Shown here piece by piece: positions 1-8,756 of a stretch of 64,000 nucleotides of DNA. Under the pieces are notes generated by a model. The model saw only the letters and a program-made list of their open reading frames with translations. It was not told where the DNA came from and did not search any database. Origin of the DNA: Sulfurimonas indica (lineage in GTDB: Bacteria > Campylobacterota > Campylobacteria > Campylobacterales > Sulfurimonadaceae); NCBI RefSeq assembly GCF_009192995.1, contig NZ_SDID01000002.1:124001-188000 (forward strand), read 5' to 3'. The translations under genes and the position numbers were made by a program. How positions within the stretch are numbered: the stretch's first letter is position 1; each line of letters begins with the position of its first letter.

Positions 1-255
1 TGCAATATTGTTGTTAAAGTTGTCACCGCCAAAGAGTACAAAATCCAAATCAGGATGATTCTTGTTGATATATGCAACTGCAAGTTTGAGTGCATCGACA
101 GAATCGCTGTCACTGAGGTCCATATGGGAGTCGGTAATATGAATAAACTTCAGACTCTCTGTTGTAGCCTCCTTTTGTGTTGCATTAGCAACAAGTGGCA
201 GTGTACCAAGTGCTACAGCACCTTTTAAAAATCCACGTCTTGATATCTCTGGCAT
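1..255 (-). CDS. TAT-exported metallophosphoesterase (partial, C-terminus outside window)
   Basis: Reading leftward from an ATG at 255, the 85 visible codons begin with MPEISRRGFLKG, a twin-arginine signal (S-R-R-x-F-L-K) followed by a hydrophobic stretch ending in LVANA. After it come FIHITDSHMD (first metal-binding D-x-H block of calcineurin-like phosphoesterases) and FVLFGGDNFNNN (second block, GGDN). The protein should be folded in the cytoplasm, exported by Tat and act as a periplasmic phosphoesterase. It lies 50 bases after the FecCD permease in the same direction, so it may be the last gene of the TonB/ABC uptake run. The remaining metal ligands lie beyond the window, so substrate cannot be judged. 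Confidence 0.8.
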   Translation of the reverse strand, partial: MPEISRRGFLKGAVALGTLPLVANATQKEATTESLKFIHITDSHMDLSDSDSVDALKLAVAYINKNHPDLDFVLFGGDNFNNNIA

Positions 256-305
256 AAGTAAACCTTTTTGTTTTTTCAATTATTACATAATTTTAGTTAA
301 TAATT

Positions 306-1268
306 TTACCGTACTCGTGAGATAATAAGATAGATAAAAAACGGTCCACCAATGAGTGCTGTGATGATGCCAATAGGCAGCTCACTTTGTGTTGGCAGTG
401 CACGTGTAATAGTATCACACAGTACAAGAAAAAACCCACCAAAAAGGGCTGTTTTTATGATGCGTTTCTCTACCGTAAGTGGGTAAAGTTTTGTAACGAT
501 ATGAGGGACAATAAGTCCGATAAAACCGATAGGCCCAGAGATACTCACAAGCAGACCGATAGCCAAAGAGGCGATAAGCAGAAGCCAAAGTGTGACTTTT
601 TTACTCTCTACCCCTTTGAGCTTTGCACCCTCTTGGGAGACACCGAGAAGTTGCAGTTCAAAACGATAAGCATAGATAGTAAGCGTTAGTAAAAGAGCGA
701 TAATACCTAAAAGAAGAGGGTTATTCCAGCCAATGATAGAAAGAGAGCCCATCGTAAAACGAATCAGCATATCGTTTTGAATGGTGTTACCAAGATAAAA
801 AACAAGCATCAATGCCGAGGTGTAAAAAAGTGAAAGGGCAATACCCAAAAGCAGAAGTGAGCTCTGCTGCGAGCCTCGTAAAAACTGTGAAAGGTAAAGC
901 AGTAAAAATATTGTCAATATAGCTCCAAAAAATCCAAAAAGGCTTACAGCCCCGATGCCAAACAAAACAGTACTAAGCCCTAATTTAATGGCAATTCCCG
1001 CTCCAAGTGTTGCCCCACTTGAAACTCCAAGAGTATAAGGAGTCATCAATGGGTTCCGAAAGAGCGTTTGAAAAAGCAGACCACTCAGGGCTAAGATACT
1101 TCCGGCAAAAAAGCTAAAAAGTACTCGAGGAAGTCGTAAATCATAAAAGATCTGCGCACTGAGTGACTCTGTGTGAACAAGATCCCAAAAATGTAAATCG
1201 ACCGCACCAAGAAAGGGAGAGACTATGAGTATAGAAAGAAGTGCGAACCAGATCAGAGCTCTAATCAT
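306..1268 (-). CDS. FecCD/BtuC-family ABC transporter permease
   Basis: A 320-residue, very hydrophobic protein with the spacing of about ten membrane helices, matching the FecCD/BtuC permease family that imports corrinoids, ferric siderophores or heme as a homodimer. Family landmarks include LRLPRVLFSFFAGSILALSG near residue 45, GVSSGATLGAGIAI near 80, and GPIGFIGLIVPHI near 245, the segment contacting the ATPase. Length is normal for the family. The ATG at 1268 lies inside the end of the ATPase gene (8-base overlap), indicating translational coupling. With the ATPase, binding protein and TonB receptor upstream it forms a complete uptake route. Confidence 0.93.
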   Translation of the reverse strand: MIRALIWFALLSILIVSPFLGAVDLHFWDLVHTESLSAQIFYDLRLPRVLFSFFAGSILALSGLLFQTLFRNPLMTPYTLGVSSGATLGAGIAIKLGLSTVLFGIGAVSLFGFFGAILTIFLLLYLSQFLRGSQQSSLLLLGIALSLFYTSALMLVFYLGNTIQNDMLIRFTMGSLSIIGWNNPLLLGIIALLLTLTIYAYRFELQLLGVSQEGAKLKGVESKKVTLWLLLIASLAIGLLVSISGPIGFIGLIVPHIVTKLYPLTVEKRIIKTALFGGFFLVLCDTITRALPTQSELPIGIITALIGGPFFIYLIISRVR

Positions 1269-1986
1269 ACTGCACCGCCAGAGATTTTATGCTTACATCA
1301 TAGAGTTTGCTGAGGTTTTCATCAGTGAAGAAGTCTGTTTCAAAATAGTGGGCATTTTGATTTTTTAAAAAAAGTACAGGATTGTTCATAAAATGAGCCA
1401 GATGAATATCATGTGTTATTAAAACTGTTTGGTGTGTTTGTTGTAACTGTTTGATGTGTCTGGCGATGATTTTTGCATTTTTTGGGTCAAGGTTTGCTGT
1501 TGGCTCATCAAAGATAATGATCTGGCTCTCCTGAGTAAGTGCTTGAGCAATCAATACAAGAGCAGTTTCACCGGAACTAAGCGAACTGAGTGTCTGATGG
1601 GAAAGGTGTGCAATATGTAAAAGTCCCATATACTGTTTTGCAAGACTCCTGTCTTTGTCAGAGTAGTCAAAAAAGCTCTTCTTATGGGCAAATCTTCCAA
1701 GCAGAACAAACTCTTCAACTGTTAAAAACTCATCATAAAACTCGAGTTTTGTAGGGATGTAGGCGATTTTTTTTGCACGCTCTTTTGCAGTGTAGCTCCC
1801 GATATTTGTACCATCAAGTGAAATTTCTCCGTGATGAGGGGTCAGTGCACAGATCGCTTTTGCAAGCGTACTCTTGCCAGAACCGTTTGGACCCAATATA
1901 CTGAGATGTTTTGGAAATTCCTGTGTGATATTTTCTAAAATTATCTGCTCTTCATAAAAACAGTAAAGGTTTTGCAATTTAATCAT
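1261..1986 (-). CDS. ABC transporter ATP-binding protein (BtuD/FecE type)
   Basis: ABC ATPase of about 241 residues starting MIKLQNLYCF. Walker A is GPNGSGKSTLAK, the ABC signature reads LSSGETALV, Walker B is IIIFDEPTA with the catalytic Glu, and the switch His is in LITHDIH. An upstream in-frame start at 2013 would place nine extra residues inside the preceding gene; ATG 1986 is preferred because it gives a conventional N-terminus and an 8-base overlap with the binding-protein gene. The partner permease is the next gene. It powers import of the ligand delivered by the periplasmic binding protein. Confidence 0.93.
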   Translation of the reverse strand: MIKLQNLYCFYEEQIILENITQEFPKHLSILGPNGSGKSTLAKAICALTPHHGEISLDGTNIGSYTAKERAKKIAYIPTKLEFYDEFLTVEEFVLLGRFAHKKSFFDYSDKDRSLAKQYMGLLHIAHLSHQTLSSLSSGETALVLIAQALTQESQIIIFDEPTANLDPKNAKIIARHIKQLQQTHQTVLITHDIHLAHFMNNPVLFLKNQNAHYFETDFFTDENLSKLYDVSIKSLAVQYD

Positions 1987-2800
1987 TATGCATCTCACGT
2001 GAGAGCCGCTCAATGGTAAAGGCTACTCTTTGGGATGGGATGTGAAGATAATCTTCATCTACTATAGAGATCATGCCATTTTTTGCTGCATTTGTCGGGA
2101 GTGCATACCAGTTGGCAAGCGCACGTTTGACATTGACATTTGCTTCGGTTGCGTGAGAGTGCAGAATGATGATCTGATCAGGGTTCAGAGCAATGATATT
2201 TTCATAATTCAGTACTGGTTGCGAGATGGTGTCATCTTTGTAGGCATTTGTGTTGCCTGTAAGCTTGATGATATCATTAAAGAAGATATCATCCCCGGCC
2301 ACATAGATACCACTGCGCAGATCCTCTTTAAGCCCATAGACAATGAGTACGGAGTGTGGTTTTTTTGTTTTTTTTATATTTTTGATAGCACGTGTTATAT
2401 CTGTTAGAAGTTTGTTAGCCTCTTTTGTTTTTGAAATTGTTTTACCTAAAAGGGCAATAGAGTTTTTTATATCCTGTAGGGTTTTTAGCTTGAGTTTGAG
2501 TCTCTTTATATGAAAATATTTGAGTTTTTCTAAAGTTTGTGTATTAAAGCTCTGTCCTACAACCAAAGTAGGGGAGTGAGAGATTATTTTTTCAATATTT
2601 GGATGGGTATAGCCACCTATAACAGGGAGTTTCTGCGCTGCTTTTGGATAGAGTGAATAGGATGATGTAGCAACAAGCTCATCACCTGCACCAAGAGCGT
2701 AGATGATCTCTGTAATGGATGGGCTCAGAGAGATAATTCTCTCTTTTGCCGTGGCAGTGAGTACAAAGATAAAGATAAGGAGAAAGGTTTTTATACTCAC
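1979..2800 (-). CDS. Periplasmic substrate-binding protein, BtuF-like
   Basis: A 273-residue exported protein: signal peptide about residues 1-18 (MSIKTFLLIFIFVLTATA) and then a type III (BtuF/FhuD/FepB fold) binding domain. RIISLSPSITEIIYALGAG and the block containing PVIGGYTHPNIEKII are the typical opening of vitamin B12/iron-chelate binding proteins; the C-terminal half has DQIIILHSH. There is no lipobox Cys, so it should be soluble in the periplasm. It sits 11 bases after the TonB receptor and overlaps the ATPase gene. Ligand is uncertain: sequence resembles BtuF most, but I see no cobalamin riboswitch upstream to support B12. Confidence 0.88.
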   Translation of the reverse strand: MSIKTFLLIFIFVLTATAKERIISLSPSITEIIYALGAGDELVATSSYSLYPKAAQKLPVIGGYTHPNIEKIISHSPTLVVGQSFNTQTLEKLKYFHIKRLKLKLKTLQDIKNSIALLGKTISKTKEANKLLTDITRAIKNIKKTKKPHSVLIVYGLKEDLRSGIYVAGDDIFFNDIIKLTGNTNAYKDDTISQPVLNYENIIALNPDQIIILHSHATEANVNVKRALANWYALPTNAAKNGMISIVDEDYLHIPSQRVAFTIERLSREMHND

Positions 2801-2811
2801 TTTTTGCCTTT

Positions 2812-4668
2812 TTAATATTTCGCGTTAAGCCCTACGTAGAGACTTCTACCTGCTGTTTCATAACCATCTACAGTTTGGTAGTATTTGTCAGTCAAGTTAT
2901 TGATTTTAGCATAAAATGTAACATATTTATTTGCTTTAACATTTGTCACAAAATCAATGACTGTATATTTTCCTGTTTGTGCTCCTTGATTGTCTGCACT
3001 GTCATATCTTTTACCGATATATTGTGCATTGAGTCCAAAGTCTAAACTATTTGTTGCATAGTATGTCGCACGAACGTCAACCTGTGCTTGTGGACGACGT
3101 GCTAGTGCTTTTCCATCACTGTCTTTTGCTTCAAGGTAAGTATAGAGTGCTTTTAGACCTAAAGTATCTAAATAGTAATCCTCATAACCAATTTCTACCC
3201 CTTTGAATGTAGACTTTCCTGTTGTTTGGATATATCCAAGTGTCCAGTCATAATCAATTAAATCTTTAATCTCATTATGAAAGTATGTAATCCACAGTGT
3301 GTCATTTCCAAAGCTTACATCACCTGTTAAAGATTTTTCAGGTTTTAAATTTGGATTCGCTCCCCATTGTCCAAAAAGTTGTCCGAGTGTCGGAGCATTG
3401 TATCCTGTACCGATATTTGCACTTAAATAGAGATCATCTTTAATAAATTGTTTGATTCCAAATTTCCCTGTCAATGCATTTTCAAAGGAGTTATAGTTAT
3501 CATAACGAACAGATTCTGTAATGATTGTGTTGTTGTCAGCTAAAATCTGGATTTTATTGTAGTTTGTTGCATAAGCAGAGATTGCATTATAGCTTTTATC
3601 TATATTTGGTGTAATGTCTGTCTGCTCAAACTTTTGATAAGAAGCACCGACTCTTAAAAAACTATCTGCCATATAGTCAATTTTATCAACAACTTTTACT
3701 TCGTTAACAGAACCTTTATAGTAATAATTTCCCCATTGAGAAACTGTTTCTCTATCAAAAGTAGAAAGATTATACTGTAGTGTTATATCATTAAGAGAGT
3801 CTTGATGCTTAAGTGCCAGTGAATAGAAACGGTTTTGTAGGTATGTATTTGGAATCGTTGAATCATTTGCGGTACCTGCTCCATTATCATAATGTACAAA
3901 GCTGTTTATCGCTTGAATATTAGCTTCAACTCTGTCACTGTCCGTAAAGTTATAGCCAAATTTTGTATTGAGGGTTTTATTTTCATAGCTATCTTTTTCC
4001 AACCCTAAATCATCATATCTTTTTCCATAATCAGCTTCTGATTGTTTTGGTCCTGCAGCTGAAAAACCATCATTATCAAAGTATGTTCCTGAGACAAGCA
4101 TATCATATTGTTTTGTAGCATATGATGCTGCTAATGATGTTTGAAGTGTGTTATATGTACCATATTCAAGATTTAAACTTGCATGATAACCTTGTTTGGC
4201 GTTAGATGTGGTTATGTTGATAATCCCACCACTTGCATCACTTCCCCAAACACCGGATTGTGCTCCTTTGATGATCTCAATCTGTTCTACATTATTGAGC
4301 ATAATTTGAGAAAATTCTGCTGCTGCTCCGATGGCTGTTGGGTTGTTGTAACGGACACCATCAACGAGAACTAAGATTCTTTTTGAGCTCATTCCTCGTA
4401 CATAGATAGAAGAAGATGTACCAGGACCACCGTTTTGTGTCATTGCCATATTCGCAAGCTTATTGAGTGCTTCATTGAGTGTTGTAACACGAGACTCTTC
4501 AATCTCTTCTTTTGTTATAACAATAACATCATCTGTAATATCCTTTTTATTAATAGATGTTCCTTGTGATGATGTGACTTCAATATTTTGAAGTGTATAT
4601 TGATTCTCAGCTTGAAGTGAGCTCACAAGAGCAACAGTAATAAGTGAAAGTTGTAGTTTTTTTTGCAT
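2812..4668 (-). CDS. TonB-dependent outer-membrane receptor (BtuB/CirA-like)
   Basis: A 618-residue TonB-dependent receptor. A signal peptide (about residues 1-20, ending LQAE) is followed by the TonB-box region NIEVTSSQG, a plug domain (about 40-155, with NEALNKLANM and SSSIYVRGMSSKRILVLVDG) and a 22-strand-type barrel. The C-terminus GRSLYVGLNAKY ends in an aromatic residue as expected for BAM-assembled barrels. Size matches BtuB (about 600) better than larger siderophore receptors (about 700). It heads the run with the binding protein and ABC transporter. Ligand class (corrinoid, heme or siderophore) remains open. Confidence 0.93.
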   Translation of the reverse strand: MQKKLQLSLITVALVSSLQAENQYTLQNIEVTSSQGTSINKKDITDDVIVITKEEIEESRVTTLNEALNKLANMAMTQNGGPGTSSSIYVRGMSSKRILVLVDGVRYNNPTAIGAAAEFSQIMLNNVEQIEIIKGAQSGVWGSDASGGIINITTSNAKQGYHASLNLEYGTYNTLQTSLAASYATKQYDMLVSGTYFDNDGFSAAGPKQSEADYGKRYDDLGLEKDSYENKTLNTKFGYNFTDSDRVEANIQAINSFVHYDNGAGTANDSTIPNTYLQNRFYSLALKHQDSLNDITLQYNLSTFDRETVSQWGNYYYKGSVNEVKVVDKIDYMADSFLRVGASYQKFEQTDITPNIDKSYNAISAYATNYNKIQILADNNTIITESVRYDNYNSFENALTGKFGIKQFIKDDLYLSANIGTGYNAPTLGQLFGQWGANPNLKPEKSLTGDVSFGNDTLWITYFHNEIKDLIDYDWTLGYIQTTGKSTFKGVEIGYEDYYLDTLGLKALYTYLEAKDSDGKALARRPQAQVDVRATYYATNSLDFGLNAQYIGKRYDSADNQGAQTGKYTVIDFVTNVKANKYVTFYAKINNLTDKYYQTVDGYETAGRSLYVGLNAKY

Positions 4669-4717
4669 AGATATCCTTAAATATTTTTATTTTGTTTGTT
4701 GTTATGGTTGAAAATAT

Positions 4718-4873
4718 TTAAGCTGTAGGCGGAGAGTTGATCTTTATCTTGAGAGGTTTGCCGTCAAGTGTGCATACGGCACTAGAGAGTGCTACAATTT
4801 TCTTTAATGAGATGTAGGCTTGTATGGCTGCTAGTGTAAAGTAGTTTTTTCCAAAACCTTTAGGTATATGCAC
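4718..4873 (-). CDS. Small ORF of 51 codons upstream of the TonB receptor
   Basis: In the 330-base gap between the TonB receptor and the GGDEF-EAL gene, the minus strand carries an open frame from GTG 4873 to TAA 4718. It begins (M/V)HIPKGFGKNYFTLAAIQA and ends KIKINSPPTA, with a single Cys near residue 35. It lies between a good -10 box (TATAAT at 4904-4909 on this strand) and the receptor start, so it would be on the receptor mRNA. An AAGAGAA stretch about 7 bases upstream is a weak ribosome site. I do not recognise the family; it could be a real small protein, a leader peptide, or chance. Confidence 0.4.
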   Translation of the reverse strand: MHIPKGFGKNYFTLAAIQAYISLKKIVALSSAVCTLDGKPLKIKINSPPTA

Positions 4874-4903
4874 TTTTTTTCTCTTTGTGGTAACTTTTTT
4901 GGA

Positions 4904-4909
4904 ATTATA
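4904..4909 (-). promoter_or_regulatory. -10 box for the small ORF/TonB receptor operon
   Basis: TATAAT read on the minus strand, about 31 bases before the GTG of the small ORF and 235 before the receptor ATG. No good -35 is visible, which is usual for Campylobacterota sigma70 promoters. Confidence 0.5.
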
Positions 4910-4968
4910 ACAGAAAAGTAAATAAGTTTGTTTAAAGGTTTTGTAAATGTTATTGCTCTATTATTGTA

Positions 4969-4974
4969 TATAAT
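4969..4974 (+). promoter_or_regulatory. -10 box for the GGDEF-EAL gene
   Basis: TATAAT within TTGTATATAATGAAC, 24 bases before the preferred ATG at 4999. No clear -35 element at 16-18 bases. Confidence 0.5.
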
Positions 4975-4998
4975 GAACAATTATATAAAAGAGTGGAA

Positions 4999-7293
4999 AT
5001 GAAAATATTTAAAAGAGATATTTGGAAATTGTATTATACAATTGTTGTTCTATCGCTTATTTTCTTTTTTATTATCAGTTATGCTCTGTGGAACCAAAAA
5101 ATATCTGCTTATAAAGATCGTCAAGAGACATATGCTATCTCTACTGCTTACTATATTGAAAATCTTTTTTCTCAGTATGAGACGATTCTTGATATTGTCG
5201 GAAAAAATATTTTAAATCATAATCTTACCCCGCAGCAAGAAAAAAAGATGCTGGATCAAATGCTTTTACTGAATCCAACACTGGCCGGGGTCGGCCTTTT
5301 TAAACCGGACGGGACTCCTTATTTGGCAACGAGTAATATTGATGTAAAAAAGATACCCAACCTTCTACAAACAAAAAAGACACGGGAAGGTTTTTTAGAT
5401 GCTTTAGAGAGTGACAGGATGGTCGTTGGGAGGACATATTATCTTGAGGCACTCAAGAGTCTTGTTATCCCAATTCGTAAAGCCCTTTATGATAAAAAAG
5501 GGGATGTTGTTGCCGTTATTGCCAGCGGTATCTCTTTAAGTAAGAAAAATCAGTTTATCCATTCACTGCTTGGGGCTAATAAAATATTTATTTTACGTGA
5601 TAAAGACAACTACTTGCAGTTTTATGATTTTGAAGAATATCTATATAGAAAACCAGTTGGCAAGAGAGCATTAGCCGATATCTTTCAAATAATGGAACAA
5701 GTCTATGCTAAGCCATTAAGAGAACTGAAAAATTCAGAAGCAGTAATAAGTGTAACCTGTACTTCTTACATTACAGGCAAACTATCATACAGTAGTTATA
5801 AATATATAAAACGATACAAAGAGTGGATAGTTGTTACAACACCATTGACTATTATAAGGGCTGAGTATCTGAATCAAGAACTCATTCTTTTAGCAATATA
5901 TATCCTTATCCTGTTTATCATCTACTATCTTATCGGTGTGATTGATAGAAATGAGATGCAAAAACAGCGTACATTGAAAGAACAGGCCATTCGTGATTCC
6001 TTAACTTCTTTGTATAATCGTTACTATATTGAAGAGAAGATAAAAAACTTTAAATCGAAATATACGCTATTTTTTATTGATTTGGATGGATTTAAAAGTA
6101 TCAATGACAGTTTTGGACATGAGTATGGAGATAAAGTTTTACAGATTATCGCAGCAAGGCTTATGTCGCTTGCAAAAAAAGAGGAGCACCGTGATATCAT
6201 CCGTTATAGCGGTGATGAGTTTATTTTAATAACGGAGTTTATGAGTGATGATAGTATAGGAGTATGTGCAAAAGGGATACTGCATGCAATTTCCGGTGAA
6301 TTTGTCATTGATGAGTTTAAGTTTGTTTTAGGAGCAAGTATAGGAGTAGCAAGATATCCGTATGACGGGAAGAATTTTGATGAGGTGAAACGCTACGCTG
6401 ACCTTGCTATGTATAAAGCAAAAGAGATGAAGAACAGTTTTGTCATTTTCCATGAGGCCATCAAAGAGAAGTACTTAAGAAGTGCAATGATGGAGCGTGA
6501 GCTTAAAATGGCATTGAGTAGAGGAGAAATCTCTATGGTGTATCAACCACAGGTCTATATTGATGGGAAGATCTATGGTGTTGAAGCGTTAGTTCGCTGG
6601 AACAATGAAACTCTGGGCTTTGTACCTCCTGATGAATTTATAGCTATAGCGGAGATAACAGGTCTTATCAAAGATATAGGACGCTTTATCATCTCAAAAG
6701 TTCTTGAAGATGTTTATGAGATACAGCAGGCTGCAAAAAAAGAGTTTCACCTCTCTATTAATATCTCTGCGAAACAGTTTTCACAACATGATTTTTTAAG
6801 TTGTATCATTGGAAAAGTTACAGCATCTCAGATAAAAACGGAACTTATCTCTTTGGAGATTACAGAAACGGTTTTTATTGAAGATAAAAAACATGTTATC
6901 GCAATACTTGAAGATATTAAAAAACAGGGGATGAAGATCTCTCTTGATGATTTTGGTACGGGTTATTCTTCAATGAACATTTTACGAAACCTCCCGATTG
7001 ATGAACTGAAGATCGATAAAAGCTTTATTGACGATATTGTAGAAGAGAAAGATACACGCCAGATCGTTCACAGTATTATCATCATTGCTAAAAGTCTTGG
7101 ACTTCAAGTGGTTGCAGAAGGTGTAGAGAATATGGAACAAAAAGAGATACTTGAGAGTTTTGGTTGTGATATATATCAAGGATATCTTTTTGCAAAACCA
7201 ATGAAAAAAGAGGAACTTGTAGAGAAGTTGATTAAAAACAAGGGTATTTTTCTTTCTACTCTTAAAAACAGTATGTTAAATTTTGAAATATAA
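4999..7293 (+). CDS. Membrane GGDEF-EAL cyclic-di-GMP turnover protein
   Basis: A 764-residue protein with TM1 about 12-32, a periplasmic sensor of about 255 residues (Cache-like by position and size), TM2 about 290-312, a GGDEF domain (about 325-490) and an EAL domain (about 495-745). The cyclase motif is SGDEF (S404-F408), an accepted variant of GGDEF. The EAL motif is intact (VEAL, E529-L531) and DDFGTGYSS, needed for phosphodiesterase folding, is present, so both activities are possible. A GTG at 4993 lies six bases upstream, but GAGTGGA fits better as the ribosome site for ATG 4999. It stands alone between a divergent operon and rqcH. Confidence 0.93.
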   Translation: MKIFKRDIWKLYYTIVVLSLIFFFIISYALWNQKISAYKDRQETYAISTAYYIENLFSQYETILDIVGKNILNHNLTPQQEKKMLDQMLLLNPTLAGVGLFKPDGTPYLATSNIDVKKIPNLLQTKKTREGFLDALESDRMVVGRTYYLEALKSLVIPIRKALYDKKGDVVAVIASGISLSKKNQFIHSLLGANKIFILRDKDNYLQFYDFEEYLYRKPVGKRALADIFQIMEQVYAKPLRELKNSEAVISVTCTSYITGKLSYSSYKYIKRYKEWIVVTTPLTIIRAEYLNQELILLAIYILILFIIYYLIGVIDRNEMQKQRTLKEQAIRDSLTSLYNRYYIEEKIKNFKSKYTLFFIDLDGFKSINDSFGHEYGDKVLQIIAARLMSLAKKEEHRDIIRYSGDEFILITEFMSDDSIGVCAKGILHAISGEFVIDEFKFVLGASIGVARYPYDGKNFDEVKRYADLAMYKAKEMKNSFVIFHEAIKEKYLRSAMMERELKMALSRGEISMVYQPQVYIDGKIYGVEALVRWNNETLGFVPPDEFIAIAEITGLIKDIGRFIISKVLEDVYEIQQAAKKEFHLSINISAKQFSQHDFLSCIIGKVTASQIKTELISLEITETVFIEDKKHVIAILEDIKKQGMKISLDDFGTGYSSMNILRNLPIDELKIDKSFIDDIVEEKDTRQIVHSIIIIAKSLGLQVVAEGVENMEQKEILESFGCDIYQGYLFAKPMKKEELVEKLIKNKGIFLSTLKNSMLNFEI

Positions 7294-7307
7294 ATGAAAA
7301 AGTAGGT

Positions 7308-7313
7308 TAAAAT
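7308..7313 (+). promoter_or_regulatory. -10 box abutting the rqcH start (possible leaderless mRNA)
   Basis: TAAAAT in GGTTAAAATAC, ending only six bases before ATG 7320. No Shine-Dalgarno is visible. Transcription would begin at or next to the start codon. Confidence 0.4.
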
Positions 7314-7319
7314 ACTTTT

Positions 7320-8648
7320 ATGAAACTATCACATCTGCAACAAATCATACAATATCTGCGAAAATTCAAAAAAATAAGTGCCATTTACAGAGTAAGTGAT
7401 ACGATTGTCAAAATTGTCTTTGACAAGGATGATACACTCTATTTTAATATGCAGCGCTCCAACTCCTCTATATTCAAGTGTAGTGAGTATCCACGCTCCA
7501 AGGTCTATAATGCTCCTTTTGATGTTATCCTCTCTAAACGTTTCAATCGCTCAAATATTTTGGATGTTGCGCTTGTAAATGGTGACAAAATTATTCGTTT
7601 TAAAACTTCTTTGGCATCGGCCTATAAAGAAGAAGTGACTTATTTACAGTTTGAATTTACCGGAAAATATACCAATGCAATTATTCTGGATGAAGAGGGT
7701 ATTGTCTTAGAGGCGTTGCGTCATGTTGATCTTTTTTCGTCGTTTCGTGAGGTACGTGTAGGACAGAAATTGTTAGATGTTCCGCCTGCACCATTTGTAG
7801 CTAAAGAGTACCCTTTAGAAGATGTAGAAACATTTTTATATGAAGTCTATGAAAAAGAGCAAAATAGCAAACTTGAGTCTCTAAAGAAGCAAAAGATTGC
7901 ACTGCTGAACAAAAAACTTAAAAAACTGCAGAAACTCTATGATAGATTGGATTCTCAAGAGGAACTTGAAGCCGAAGCACAGCAGTTTGAGCACTATGGT
8001 AATTTGATACTATCCAATGTACAAAATATCAAACCATACAGTACAAAACTACTCCTGAAAGATTACGATGGCAGTGAGATAGAGCTAAGACTTGATAAGC
8101 CTCACGTAACACCTTTTGCAATTAGTGAGATGTTCTTTACGAAGAGTAAAAAAGCAAAGCAGCGTGCACGTCATTTGCATATTGAAGAGGAGTCTCTTCG
8201 CTCAAAGATAGAACATACAAAACGTTTTATCCATACGGTACAAGAGGCAAAGGATGTGGCAAAAATTGAGTTGCTCTTTCCAAAACACCAGCAAAGCAAA
8301 AAAGTAAAAACAAATGACTCAATCGAGACCTTTTGGGTGGAAGGATACAAAGTAGAGCTTGGAAAAAATGAAAAAGGCAATATCGAGCTTTTAAAGAATG
8401 CCAAGGCAAGGGATATCTGGCTGCATATGAAAGAGAGGCCATCCTGTCACGTAATCATTCATACAGACAAACAGCAACTTCCTCAAAATATCATAGCAAC
8501 AGCGGCAAGGCTTTGTGTTGATTTTACAACAACTTCAAAAGACAGGTATTTGGTCGATTATACTCCAAGACGTGAGGTCACCATACAAAATGGTGCAAAT
8601 GTGTTGTATAATAAGTACAAAACAATAGAGGTAGATACGAGAGAATAA
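7320..8648 (+). CDS. rqcH: NFACT-family ribosome rescue factor RqcH
   Basis: A 442-residue NFACT (fibronectin-binding-like/Rqc2) protein. An N-terminal NFACT-N region is followed by a charged coiled coil (about 185-235) rich in Lys/Leu (LLNKKLKKLQKLYDRL) and a C-terminal NFACT-R (DUF814) domain with ARDIWLHMKERPSCHVII and IATAARLC. In bacteria RqcH binds split 50S subunits carrying peptidyl-tRNA and directs C-terminal alanine tailing for degradation. At 442 residues it is shorter than the Bacillus protein (about 570), as expected for a compact form. It is not obviously co-transcribed with the following small gene, 108 bases on. Confidence 0.85.
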   Translation: MKLSHLQQIIQYLRKFKKISAIYRVSDTIVKIVFDKDDTLYFNMQRSNSSIFKCSEYPRSKVYNAPFDVILSKRFNRSNILDVALVNGDKIIRFKTSLASAYKEEVTYLQFEFTGKYTNAIILDEEGIVLEALRHVDLFSSFREVRVGQKLLDVPPAPFVAKEYPLEDVETFLYEVYEKEQNSKLESLKKQKIALLNKKLKKLQKLYDRLDSQEELEAEAQQFEHYGNLILSNVQNIKPYSTKLLLKDYDGSEIELRLDKPHVTPFAISEMFFTKSKKAKQRARHLHIEEESLRSKIEHTKRFIHTVQEAKDVAKIELLFPKHQQSKKVKTNDSIETFWVEGYKVELGKNEKGNIELLKNAKARDIWLHMKERPSCHVIIHTDKQQLPQNIIATAARLCVDFTTTSKDRYLVDYTPRREVTIQNGANVLYNKYKTIEVDTRE

Positions 8649-8756
8649 GGAAGGGAAACGCAGAGTTATCGTAGATGGCAGAATTTACTTCTGGCATCGT
8701 TAAAAAGATAGTAGATGGTTCCCTTAATTTTACGAAAGTAAAATAAAGGATATATG

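Noticed and set aside
4680-4900. Cobalamin riboswitch upstream of the BtuB-like receptor
   Set aside because: The minus-strand leader lacks the B12 box and the conserved GGGAA/CCCGCAAC core; only a small open frame is seen.
8675-8746. 24-codon frame MAEFTSGIVKKIVDGSLNF... before the small charged protein
   Set aside because: No ribosome site at its start, and very short; its stop overlaps the ribosome site of the next gene. Probably chance.
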